Shown here: piece by piece, positions 31,822 to 44,335 of the stretch
Position numbering within the stretch: position 1 is the first letter of the stretch
Layout of the letters: each line of letters starts with the position of its first letter
Assembly (NCBI GenBank): GCA_029204225.1
Contig: CM055112.1
Coordinates: forward strand, 27,227,821 to 27,291,820
DNA length: 64,000 nucleotides
DNA from: Diphasiastrum complanatum
Lineage: Eukaryota > Streptophyta > Lycopodiopsida > Lycopodiales > Lycopodiaceae
Reading direction: 5' to 3'
Translations under genes and position numbers: made by a program
The notes under the pieces: model-generated
What the model was told of the DNA's origin: nothing
Databases searched by the model: none
What the model saw: only the letters and a program-made list of their open reading frames with translations

Positions 31822-32311
31822 TGTAAAGACCACTAGGGACAACCCCTAAGATGAGGATAGGAAAACACAAGAGAGATTGTGGAGCAAAACCACCCAACCA
31901 ATCCTAGATCCCTCCTGGAGATACCTCTTGGATCTAGCCCCCAAGTCATGCCATGTGATAGCAAGAGGAGAAGAGCTCTACATGTAACCTAGACCAAGAG
32001 TCGTCGACGAGATTATCTCTACCTCAATATATAGAGAGTAGGATCATGTGCATGAACCCATGCAATCCCCATGCAGGTCAACTATAAATAGATCACAGCT
32101 CTTCATGCATACCTCGTGCCTATATCAGTCACACGTACATGCACTACTCCATATGTCTCAATTAGAGTGTTTGGGTCCTCTCAAGGTCATTAGTCACCAA
32201 TGGGCCTCGACGTGGAATAAAATCTAGGCGTGACCAATAATCTTGAACACTGGAGGATCGGTCTACCATATTAGGACTATTCCATGTCCTTAGCTGAATA
32301 TGATCGTAACA
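31822..32311 (-). repeat. 490-bp LTR inserted in gypsy K
   Basis: In minus direction it runs TGTTACGATC...GGTCTTTACA. The left edge is fixed by the primer site. The right edge is inferred from the point where recognisable gypsy RT coding sequence (ending near YKMS) stops and from the TGT...ACA ends. The matching 3' LTR and coding region were not found. Confidence 0.65.
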
Positions 32312-34051
32312 ATACTCATCTTGTAAGGATACAATGATACAAGAGAACTACTAGAAACAAGTTTAATACCATGGTCAACACCCCTAGAGGGGGAAGACCC
32401 TTAGGAAGTTGCTCATGAAACACATCGTTAAATTCTTGCCTAAGTTTCCTAAAGGTTTCACCATCAGGTGAATTTTATTGCTTTAGGTTGTTAGACATTA
32501 ATTCCATTTGAAAATTGTAGAATTGCAAACTACATTCTTCATGATAAAAAAAATCTTTCAACCAACATAAATAAGAGTTACAGTCCACAATATCCATACA
32601 ATTAACAATTTCCAGAACAGAAAGCATATATGGAGAAGAAATATCAACATTTCCATTTAATTCTATGAGTGAGCCGTTATGTAAGCAACAAATTGTGTGT
32701 TACATAGTTTTTCTTCAACGTCTTGTTCCTCTCAATGAACCACTCCTTACCAAGTATTACATCTACCCTATCTAGATTCATAATATGAAAGTCTAATATA
32801 TCATTATAGGCTTGTATTTGAATCGGTAGATGTGGGACTATTCGGTCCCAAACTTGGCTTTCCACTCATGTTGCCAGCTTCATTGTGTAACGGTGGTCAC
32901 TTTGCTTTGTTTCCACCTTTAGCCTCCGCAACAAATTAGAGTTAATAAAATTATGTTTGGAACCATCATCAGATAAAATTGTTACGGCTTGGCCACCCAC
33001 AACCTCCTTCATCCGATTGAGGTCGCAAGGACCAAAAACAGCCGTATTGAAACAACAATGCTCACACACAAAATTACCAACAAAGAAAACATCAACACAA
33101 AATATGTTAGAGTTACCTAGCGTCTTAAAAGATGCCCCTTTAGCGTGCCTTTTCTTTGGAAATTCCTTTGCGACATGACCTGGTTCCATGCAATTAAAAC
33201 ATAGATTGTCACTTCTGGCTTTCATAAAGGTTTCCTAATCCATAGTAGATCTTTTCTTCGATTTACCAGAACCAAAAGACCCTTCCTTTTTCTTATCCTT
33301 CTCTTTCTTTGGAAAGAAAGGCTTCTTACCCTTTACATCGGGCAAGATAACAGACTCAGGCTTGGCCACTATACAAGTATCATCGTAAATCATGGCAAAG
33401 TGAACATCATTCTCGATGGTAAAAGGTTGGTTCCTCCTAACCTATAGTTGGTAGTCTCTTGGCAATTCAAGAATAAAATGCAACTTTACCAAAAGAGGTC
33501 TATTCTAGTTGTAAAACGAGAATAAACCTCTTAAAATTCTTGTAAATTATGATCTAGGGGCCGGTTCCCCATATGTATCGTTGCATACTGATGATAAAAT
33601 TCAAAGTCATCTAATATGGGAAGGAGGGCCGCCTTAAAGGCCTTACAAAAATCTTCCCAATTCTTAGGTGCTTCAAGCTTACCCCTTAAATCTTGCCACC
33701 ACATAAAAGCTTTACCCCACAATTACATGACGACTAGGTTGATCTTGTTGTCATTGGTTGAATCATGCATAGAGAAGTGCGAGTTCCACCGATCGATTCG
33801 CAGCAAGGCCACTATCCTTCTTTTCCCCAGCGAAAATCTCAGGGGTGAACAAAGGTTGATGCAATAGTTGTCTTAATTGCGTCAATTCCTTCAAGTCTTG
33901 CTGATCCCGAGAGTGTTTAGATTGCAAATCAACAATCTATTGCTATAGATTATTAATTGCAAGCAACAATGATTCGGAATCCAAGGCAGAGCTAGATGTT
34001 GGAACCTCATGAGTAGGAGACATAAGCTGTGTGGTAGGATTAGGATCCATT
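32312..34051 (-). pseudogene. Ty3/gypsy K gag-protease-RT start, decayed
   Basis: Minus strand from an ATG at 34051 (MDPNPTTQLM). Gag capsid region includes AFMWWQDLRGKLEAPKNWED. A zinc knuckle CFNCMEPGHVAKEF (near 33200) has lost its last Cys to Phe. The protease segment ILSDDGSKHNFIN lacks the usual D-S-G and continues to VDVILGKEWF. The RT entrance FHEQLPKGLPPL lies near 32400, and the frame is cut at the LTR. Many stops and frameshifts separate these parts. It is an old gypsy insertion, later interrupted. Confidence 0.85.
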
Positions 34052-35178
34052 ATTCAATAGCAAGAGAGATGAATTAAAAAAGAAAGGAGTTGGAAGATTT
34101 CACAAACAACTCAAGGAAGTTAAATACAACTCAAATTTGTTGGCTCCTCACTATCCAAATGGTATTGTCCATGGCTGCCATAAGGATAAAAAGACAGCAA
34201 AGGGAGAGATGCAACACCATCTCCACTCTCTCTTCTCATGAAAATTTAGCATAGGAGATGTATGCCTCCCTTTACATGCTTGATCTAATTCTACTTTGCC
34301 ACCTAAGACTCCATATGGCTAACCTGGACCACCAGCCAAATTGCTTGTTAGCTGGTGCTCAAGCCCCCCCCCCCCCCGCCCCCCCCCCCCCGCCCCTTCG
34401 CTGGTCTGCACCCTCTCCATGAGTTTATGTAGACAACTGCAAGTCATCACAATTTGGGAGACCCAAAATCTGTACAGATCCACGTGGATCCCAGTCCGTG
34501 ATGTATAGACACCAGCGGAATCTCTGTCCATAGGTTCCTGCCACCTGTCCGCTGTTGGTGGACAGTGCCACATGGCTGATGAAAACATGACAGAAATGAA
34601 GGGGGGCCAGATCTCCGGATGGAGAGGACTGGAGAGAACAATAAAGTGCGAAATAGCTCTCCTGTTTCGTGCGTTCTAGGAACGTTAAATTAATTGCATG
34701 TTCAAACACAAGTCTGAGCACATCCACTGAAGAGTATTGAATTACTATTAATCAGTTTGAGTGAAGGTTCAATTCATAATTAAAGTAATGGTGCAGCAAA
34801 GTAGCGCTTGTTCCTCAAGCATCAAAGATAGTTGTTGTCTGATCAAATTCAGAGGAGTCAGAGACATCCATGATTTGGATGCATCAAAACAACAAACGAA
34901 CCTTTTTTCTCCATGTACCCATCTTCCCTAAATGTTTTTTTCATGACAACACGATTTGGGCCCACTTGTCTCACACTCTCATGAATGTACAGTCTATGTA
35001 AAGAAAAAAATGGGGTGGGGTTGGCTTGTCTACTCTCAGTCGATTCATGGTTTCAGATATCATTTCAACATGAAAAATTGATGGGATTTGTGAGATCTCA
35101 TCATCATCTTTTTTACCTTTCTTTTTTCTAGTTTCTTCAACATCCTCCTTGTCAGAAATCCATAAATCATAATATGGA
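34052..35178. other. Unassigned stretch with a poly-C tract
   Basis: No gene recognised. It contains C14-G-C13-G-C4 at 34364-34396 and otherwise ordinary sequence. Confidence 0.4.
34364..34396. repeat. Poly-C tract (poly-G on the minus strand)
   Basis: 31 C residues interrupted by two G. The minus strand would be able to form stacked G structures. Confidence 0.95.
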
Positions 35179-35251
35179 TGGACAGACTAGGATTCGAACC
35201 CAGGACCTCCCTCATACCGGATGGGATGCTCTACCACTGAGCTATCCACCC
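35179..35251 (-). repeat. tRNA-like sequence, probable SINE head or tRNA pseudogene
   Basis: On the minus strand 73 nt begin GGGTGGATAGCTCAGTGG. The A box TAGCTCAGTGG and B box GGTTCGAATCC fully match the Pol III consensus. The acceptor stem pairs with three wobble pairs, and the D stem (GCTC/GAGC) and T stem (CTGGG/CCTAG) form. The anticodon arm does not fold cleanly: alternative registers give different anticodons, each with a mismatch and an unusual base 33. This, with the repeat-rich setting, favours a tRNA-derived SINE head over a working tRNA. The SINE tail was not delimited. Confidence 0.7.
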
Positions 35252-37051
<1,800 letters not shown>

Positions 37052-38073
37052 TGTTGGATTGTTCTCCTACTAATAGACTAATCGACATTTAATCTTCATC
37101 CAACTTTTATCCAAACCTGCATATTTCTTCGTGTTTTTACACAGTTTGCATAACTACTCAGAAACGGCTCACATTGTCGGCATTTTTGAGATTTTCGTCT
37201 TTCAAAATTTTCTCTCACTTCAGCTTTTTTGCAAAATGCTAGATGCCACAAATGTTAAAAAAATGACGCTGGCGAAGACCTTCATAGTTTTTTGCATAAC
37301 AGTTTACATTCATTTTTGCAGAGTTATAGTTATAGTTTACATTTAAATCTACAGACAAACTGTTTACGACCAAATTCATTAGCAAGTAATTTCTAAGAAG
37401 TCCTAACTGGATGGATGCCAGTACATCACAGCCAACTGGATGACGCATTTGACGACCTAATTGCTTAGTATAAATAGTTGGTCATATTCCTACATCTTAA
37501 ACAAGCATTGAGGCATGAAGATCAATCATAAAGTATTGAATAGTTAGCATTCTCTCTCAAGTCTGTGAGCTTGGACACTCTTGAGCATTCTAGCTCACTT
37601 CTTTAGAGTTGTTTAGAGATTGCTATTGTGTTTACTTCTTATCAGCATTGCGCTTAATTCAGATTTATATTTAGCCCCCCAGAGATAGCTTAGAGTACGC
37701 GACTTTGATCTGCAACTTGTTGTACTCATTTGCATTTGTTTCGGATTCATACTGAATCAATACTATCTTTTTATCGTGTTTAGGTTCGTCTCAGAATGTA
37801 TGCATTTATGTAGTTCTTCGCGACTGATTATTTGTCTGATAAATTCAATGTTTAATGTTTGGCTACATAATCACTGTAGTACTAATGATTTCAGAGTTAG
37901 TCACTATAAGTTCGAACGTGATTTCTATCATTACTGTTTTGTTCGATATTGATAGGCGTAGTCATGCATAGAAAAAGAGGAAGATAGTTTATTCCGTTGT
38001 GCACAATAAGTTTTATTTCTTGTCATTTGAATTCTTTTTATTTGACCTTTTTTTCACAAACCTCTTTCCAACA
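37052..38073 (+). repeat. Copia F 5' LTR
   Basis: 1022 bp from TGTTGGATTGTTCTCC to CTTTCCAACA, ending flush with the primer site. It matches 42900-43704 with many substitutions and small indels, so the element is older than D. Confidence 0.88.
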
Positions 38074-38085
38074 TGGTATCAGAGT
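38074..38085 (+). promoter_or_regulatory. Copia F primer-binding site
   Basis: TGGTATCAGAGT matches the initiator tRNA-Met priming site with one change at the last base. Confidence 0.9.
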
Positions 38086-38260
38086 GTTGATTCTTCAAGG
38101 CCTAATATATTGTCTTAGAGCGCAAGCTCTTATACTTGATATCTTTCACGATATCAAATTATTTTTCGATTTGAATCAATTTGTTTTGGTATCAAAGAAT
38201 TGATTTCCAATTGTAGGGTGACACAGTATCTCTCTTAACGTCAACAGACTAAAGTTCCAG

Positions 38261-38860
38261 ATGGATTTTCAAAGTAAAGCCGATCTTATCGCAGACAAGC
38301 TGAATGGATCCAAAACTTTGAAAGAAGTTTGGGACATCATGAGCTCACTATATGATGTGAGAGATGTAACTACCAAGTTACATCTTCAAAGGAAATTCTT
38401 CACACTCAAGATGTCGAACAATGATTTTCTTCAAAATCATATTAACCAGTTTAAGAATCTCTTGCAACAGATGGTCGTTGTCGGATCGGTCATAGATGAT
38501 CAAGACGCAAGTATGACATTGCTTTCAAGCCTGCCCTCTACATATGAGAACTGGGTGATGATCATCAAGACACACTCAGATTTAACTCTTACTTGAGTTA
38601 TCACTATGTTGTTGCAAGAAGATAATCAAAGAAGTCAAGACACTCCATCTACTTCTTCGTCTCATGCTCTATATGTCAACAAGGGCTCGAAACGACAGAA
38701 GCAGGAAAGCTCCAAATAGTGAGCATCTAATCACAAACAAGAAGATGTTTTGTAGGTATTGCAAGTGCGATAACCATGAGATCTAGGATTGTCAAATTCT
38801 CAAAGCGAAGAATGTAGCCAAGCAACCTGATCAACAAGAAAATATAGTTACAACATCTCT
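38261..38860 (+). pseudogene. Copia F gag remnant
   Basis: From the ATG at 38261 the frame reads through a UBN2-type gag region (LKEVWDIMSSLYDVRDVTTK, MTLLSSLPSTYENW) to a stop near 38594. It then continues past further stops to a zinc-knuckle relic (CRYCKCDNHEI, stop, DC). The gag N-terminus is missing or was lost. It is not functional. Confidence 0.8.
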
Positions 38861-38899
38861 CGAAGTCAAAATGGACAAAGGCACTTTTATGGGTGACAA

Positions 38900-41800
38900 A
38901 TTCGAATGATTCTTAGTTTTTGGATTCTGGAACTACTCAACATATGACCAATCATCGTGAGATTTTCCATTCCTATATGCCTTACAGCACGAAGAAGTAT
39001 GTTCATCTTGGTGATGATGGCACTCACACTATCGAGGGTGAAGGTATTGTAAGATTAAGGTTCCAGCATGATCAATTCAAACTATAATTCTACTATGACA
39101 TCATTGCTTAGGACACCTAGATCATTCATATGTTTTGAACATGTCCAAACAATCTCTTGCACTTGATCTCGACTATCCTTCTGGTAAAGTCAATCTCCCT
39201 GTTTTCCATAGTTGCATCCTTGGAAAACAGGCTAGGATTGCTTTTAGATCGAGTCATAGGCATACATTAAAAGGTCTGTTAAAGGTTGTTCATTCTGATA
39301 TATGTGGACCTATGCAAACTCCATTATTGCTAGATGCAAAGTATTTCATTACCTTTATTGACGAATTCTCTCGAAGAACAATTGTTCACTTCATTAGGCA
39401 AAAATCAGAAGCTTTTATCAAGTTCATACAATTCAAAGAGCATGCAAAAAATCAAACTAGTAAACGAATCAAATCACTGAGGTCTGATAATGGGGGAGAA
39501 TACATCTCCACCGAATTCAAGGAACACTGCCTTAAGAACGGCATTGAGAAACAATACATCACCTCCTATTCGCCTCAGTCAAACGGTCTTGCTGAGAGAA
39601 AGAACAGAACCTTAGTCGAATCGGCAAAGTGCATGTTTTCTTTTTCAAGTAGAGGTGAGGAAGTCCTCCAAATCCAAGGTAGAGCCTCCAAATGTCCTCC
39701 AAGCAACCTGCAAGCTTCAAGATGCTCCCCAACTCCAAGCTATGATGCCTCCACCTGCAAGCCTCCAAGGATCTCTCCTCCACTTGTGTCCCTACTATTT
39801 AAACACAAAGATAGATAACAAGCTGGCCTCACGTATTCACCACCCAACCATAGCTAGATCCAAGCTCTAAGCAAGACCTATCTAGCACCCCCTTGCTAAC
39901 AATAAACAAATCACAAGCATACCACAACACTCCATAGCATACTCAAGATCCAAACCCTACTTATGTCCCATACCATAAGCAAGATCCAAACCTCAAGCAT
40001 ACTACCACAAGAAAGCACTCTACACACTAGTAGCAACACTAGAGCATAAGCCAAGCAAACAAGAGAGATCTCCCCCTCCACAATGGGCGCCCTACTACCC
40101 TCATATAGATGGCCCATGGACCCCTCCAATGCACTATGGAGTTCCATGCTCATCCAATGAGAGAGAGAGAAGCCTAGGGGAGTTAAAGAATCTCCAAGGG
40201 CCTCCATAGGCTTATGGAATGTCAAGAGACTCCTTCCATAACCTATGACTCTTTGAATGTCTTTCTTGTGGGAGTTGGGAACTCAATGGACACTTTAGAA
40301 GGGCGCTCTCCTACTAGGTCCCATTGCCCAAGTTGTGCAAGTATACTTTGGTCCTAGACCAATAAAGTGATATGGTTCAAGGTTGAGGCCCAAGGTTTAG
40401 AAAAATAGTCATCCAATGACTTTCTAACACCTCACTAGGTTCCATACCTCCATCCAAGGCATAGACACCTACCTGCCCTTAACCAAGGACACTAGTACCT
40501 TAATCTAAGACACCTACCCTTAATGGTAAGGGTACCCCTTATCCAGGGGTCACGTGACCCCATACCTCTAACTAAGGTATAATCACTTGCCTGCCCTTAT
40601 CCAAGGGCACATACCCTTAATTCTAAGGGCACCTTGCCATATAGCCCCCAACACTAAATGGACTATTAGGGGTCTGAAGTACTGCTAGTTACATAGGTAT
40701 GTAACATTATGACATGCGACACTTCCGGAGTTCTTTTGGGTTGAAGCTATTTCAACAACAACCTATATTTAGAACAGATGTCCTACTAAAGGTCTCTCAG
40801 ACAAAACACCATTCGAAGTTTGGAAAGGTACCAAACGCTCTTTATCGAACTTAAATTCTTTTGGATGTATTGCTTATGTGCAGATTCCTCATGATCTTAG
40901 GAAGAAGCTCGACTTCCATAGTATCAAATGTGTTTTCATCAGCTACACTACTTCAGATCAAGCCTACAAGTTGTTCAATCCCATCGAGTTGAAGATATTC
41001 ACTAGTTGGGATGTCGTCTTCATCGAAGCTCAGTTTATCGACCTCACGGGAAAAGGCAAAGCCCGTGTAGCCGACTTGTCTGACATATTGACCTTGTTCC
41101 TCAGTTGACTATTCCCATTGAAGGACCAAGCTCATTTACTTTCAACAAACAACATATCAACGGTGAATCCAAAGATGATGATGTTGCAGTTCAGCAACTA
41201 CAATATGATGAAAATGATCAACTTTCTCTATTTCCCAGAAGATCATCAAGAACTAGCAGACCACCTATTAGGTATATCGATGAGTCTGCAGCCTATCTTG
41301 TTCAGAAGTCGATGACTGTCGACCGACGATTGTCAAAGAGGCACTCAATTCCGATCTCTACAAAGAAGCTATGGATAAAAAGTATTCATCTCTTATCAAG
41401 AACCAGACATGGACAATTGTCGAATCACCTGCTAGCAGAAATGTAGTTGATTGCAAATGGATTTTCAAAGTCAAGTACAAAGTAGACAGAAGCATCGACA
41501 GAAGAAAAGCCCGACTTGTCACCAAAGGATTTTCTCAGGTATACAACATCGATTACAATGAGACCTTCAGTCCAGTAGTCAAGCATTCTTCTATTCGACT
41601 TTTATTACCGTCTGCTGCGGCAGCATATTTGGAAATATATCAAATGGATGTGCAGACAACATATCTCAAGGGAGTTATCAAAGATGACATTAGTGCAACT
41701 CGATGGTTATATTAATAAAGGTAAACACAATCATGTATGTAAACTCCATAAAGCACTTTATGGCTTGAAGCAATCTACTCGAGCATGGTTTCAAAAAATC

Positions 41801-42892
41801 AATACTTTTCTTATTGATCACGGATACACACCAAGCTCTTGATATTCGAATGTCTTCAAGACAATGCAGCAGTCTTTTATCATTATCACTGTATACATGG
41901 ACGACACATTGTTTTTCGGCAACAATATCGATTCGATAAAAGGAATGAAGACTATGCTATCTTTCGAATTCGACATGACCGATCTGGGCTAAGCTCATTT
42001 CTGCCTTGGTATTCAAATCCACAAGGACAGAAATCGAAAGTTGATTTACATTACTCAGCAGAGGTACATCTACAATATGTTAGTCAGATATAATTTGATT
42101 AATTGCAAGTTAGCTCTCTCACCAATGGAACCAGGTCTCAAATTGTCAAAGGACCAGTGTCCTCGGACAATCGAAGAGAAGGAGCAGATGCGTGAGTATC
42201 CTTATCATTCGATAATAGGATCTCTTATGTATGCAGTGATCTGTACCAGGCCAGACATAGCTTTTGCAGTCAGCTTCCTAAGTCAATTTATGACCAACCC
42301 TTATATAACACATTGGAAGTCTCTTATCAGAGTCATGAGATATCTTCGAGCTACTATGGACTTTTGCATTTGTTATGAAACAGTCAACAATGACAAACTC
42401 GATTTACTCAATGGTCACACAGATGCAAGTTGGGCAGGAGATGTAGACACTCGTAAATCTACTTTTGGATTTACATTCTTCCTCAACAATGGTCCTATTT
42501 CTTGGAATAGTCGCAAGCAATCTTCGATAGCTCTATCTTCTACATAATTAAAATATATCACAGCCTCACAAGCCACTACGGAAATAATTTGGTTGAGAAA
42601 CTTACTTTCAGATATCGGTCTGAATCAATATGCTCCGACATTATTGTTTTGCAATAATCAAAGTGCTACAATCTTCTCAGCCAACCCTAGATTTCATTCT
42701 AGGAGTAAGCACGTTGAACTCAAGTATCACTATGTCAGAAGCAAAGTTCTCGACAAAGAGGTCAGATTGCAATACTGTCGAATGCAAGATATGATAATAG
42801 ATACTTTTACTAAAGCATTAAGCTTGGATGCACACAGAAAGTTCTGTGCAGAACTAAAATTGAAGGTCAAGGCATTCACGGATTCAGATTAA
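38900..42892 (+). pseudogene. Copia F pol, interrupted and frameshifted
   Basis: Degenerate protease near 38920-39100. Integrase from 39135 has VVHSDICGPMQ, LRSDNGGEY and NGLAERKNRT, and breaks at 39633 inside the helix after ESAKCM. It resumes after the inserted block at about 40710 with TLPEFFWVEAIST. RT begins with CKWIFKVKYKVDRS (41450) and has YMDDTLFFG near 41900. RNase H has DASWAGDVDTRKSTF and ends with SKHVELKYHYVRS near 42740. Stops and frameshifts near 40770, 41100, 41330, 41700, 41840 and 42546 divide it. Confidence 0.88.
39634..40706 (-). repeat. LTR-like block, copy 2, inside copia F integrase
   Basis: 1073 bp that is the inverted counterpart of 314-1375. On the plus strand it runs TGTTTTCTTTTTCAAG...GGTATGTAACA. 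It sits precisely inside the integrase coding sequence of copia F, which continues on both sides. No clear 5-bp duplication was found, so the insertion may have been accompanied by loss of some target bases. Confidence 0.8.
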
Positions 42893-42899
42893 GGGGGAA

Positions 42900-43704
42900 T
42901 GTTATATTATTCTCCTACTAATAGACTAATCGACATTTAATCTTCATCCAACTTTTATCCAAACCTGCAGATTTCTTCGTGTTTTTACACAGTCTACATA
43001 ACTACTTGGAAACGGCTCATAGTGTCGGCATTTTTCAGATTTTCGTCTTTCGGGATTTTCTCTCACTTCGGCTTTTTTGTAAAATGCCAAGTGCCTTAAA
43101 TATTAAGGAAACGACGTTGGCGAAGACCTTCATAGTTTTCGCATTTTTCACATAACAGTTTACGTTCATTTATGCAGAGTTACAGTTTATGTTTAAATAT
43201 GCAGACAGACTGTTTACGACCAAATTCATCAGCAAGTAATTTATGAGAAGCCCTAACTAGATGGATGCCAAAACATCACAACCAACTGGATGACACATTT
43301 GACGACCTAATTGATTAGTATAAATAGATGTTCATATTCCTACATCTTAAGCAAGCATCAAATGATGAAGATCAATCATCAAGTATTGAATAGTTAGCAA
43401 TCTCTCTCAAGCCTACGAGCTTGGACACTCTTGAGCATTCTAGCTCACTTCTTTGAAGTTGTTTAGAGATTGCTATTGCGCTTACTGCTTATCAGCATTG
43501 CGCTTAATTCAGATTTATATTTAGCCGCTCAGAGATAGCCTAGAGTATGCGGCTTTGATCCACAATTTGTTGTACTCATTAACATTTGTTTCGTTTTCAT
43601 ACTGAATCAATACTATCTTGTTATTGCGTTCAGGTTCGTCTCTGAATGTATGCATTTTTGTAGTTTTTTGCGACTGATTATTTGTCTGATAATTCAATGC
43701 TAAA
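42900..43704 (+). repeat. Copia F 3' LTR, truncated
   Basis: Begins TGTTATATTATTCTCC after the polypurine tract AAGGGGGAA and follows the 5' LTR to about 43704, where D-family LTR sequence in the opposite orientation takes over. Roughly the last 220 bp are absent. Confidence 0.88.
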
Positions 43705-44000
43705 TGTGAAAATTATAGCAAATAAGGATCCTAAAACACCTGAAATGATGAGGGAAACAATAGACTACGATCTCATAAGATTAGCACAAGTTGAACCATC
43801 AAAATCCATCAAAAATCTATGCTTGAACCTCACTAAATGGCCCAAATCCTTGAAGAAGGCTTCACACGTGTGAAAGTACGGCCTCCCACAGTCTGAGTAC
43901 TGTACACCAGACCTACATTCAATCCTATAATCATTAGTAATCACAAGAACTCAAACAATTATAAACATAGAGAGCAATTGCACCATTACGAGAGAAAATT
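43705..44000 (-). repeat. D-family LTR fragment
   Basis: About 295 bp that is the reverse complement of the 3' part of the element D LTR (for example the segment around 12360-12651), with scattered differences. The edge beginning TGTGAAAATTATAGC corresponds to the true LTR end. Confidence 0.88.
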
Positions 44001-44007
44001 ATAAGAG

Positions 44008-44076
44008 CAAAGCAATCTCCTTGGCTTGCACCATTTCTCTCACAAAGTGATGGCATATCTCAATGTGCTTGGATCA
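44008..44076 (-). pseudogene. D-family RNase H scrap
   Basis: The minus strand encodes SKHIEICHHFVRE...QAKEI, matching residues near 1012-1032 of element D. It is separated from the LTR fragment by only a few bases, so the PPT side and the first part of the LTR are deleted. Confidence 0.85.
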
Positions 44077-44335
44077 AGCATGGAACGGAGAACAAAGTAT
44101 GCCATCTCCAAAGAAGCATCTATGGCTTGAAGCAAGCCTCGAGATTTTGGAATTCAAGACTAAATTGCTATCTTATTTCACTTTCTTTTGTTCAAAGTGA
44201 ATATGATCCCACTCTTTACATTAAGTTTGATGATGTTGGTATTGTACTTTTACTCATTTATGTAGATGACATCATCATTAGTGGAAATAGTGTTGATTGT
44301 ATTGAAAAAATCAAGATAGACTATTATAACATAGC
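44077..44335 (+). pseudogene. D-family RT fragment, opposite orientation
   Basis: The plus strand encodes ENKVCHLQRSIYGLKQASR...LLLIYVDDIIISGNSVDCIEKIK, nearly identical to D around the catalytic box but continuing past it with the normal RT sequence that D lacks. It shows what the undeleted family looks like. It ends against copia G RT. Confidence 0.9.

Larger units (their letters stand above)
37052..43704 (+). mobile_element. Copia F, LTR retrotransposon with internal insertion
   Basis: A plus-strand element with a complete 5' LTR, primer site, gag and pol remnants, polypurine tract AAGGGGGAA and a 3' LTR truncated at about 43704. A 1.07-kb LTR-like block (39634-40706) interrupts its integrase. 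Confidence 0.9.

Noticed and set aside
35179-35251. A functional tRNA gene
   Set aside because: The anticodon arm has a mismatch in every register tried and position 33 is not T; SINE head or pseudogene is more likely.
39634-40706. A complete nested retrotransposon inside copia F
   Set aside because: Only about 1.07 kb with no coding sequence, primer site or polypurine tract was found; solo-LTR-like block is the most that can be supported.
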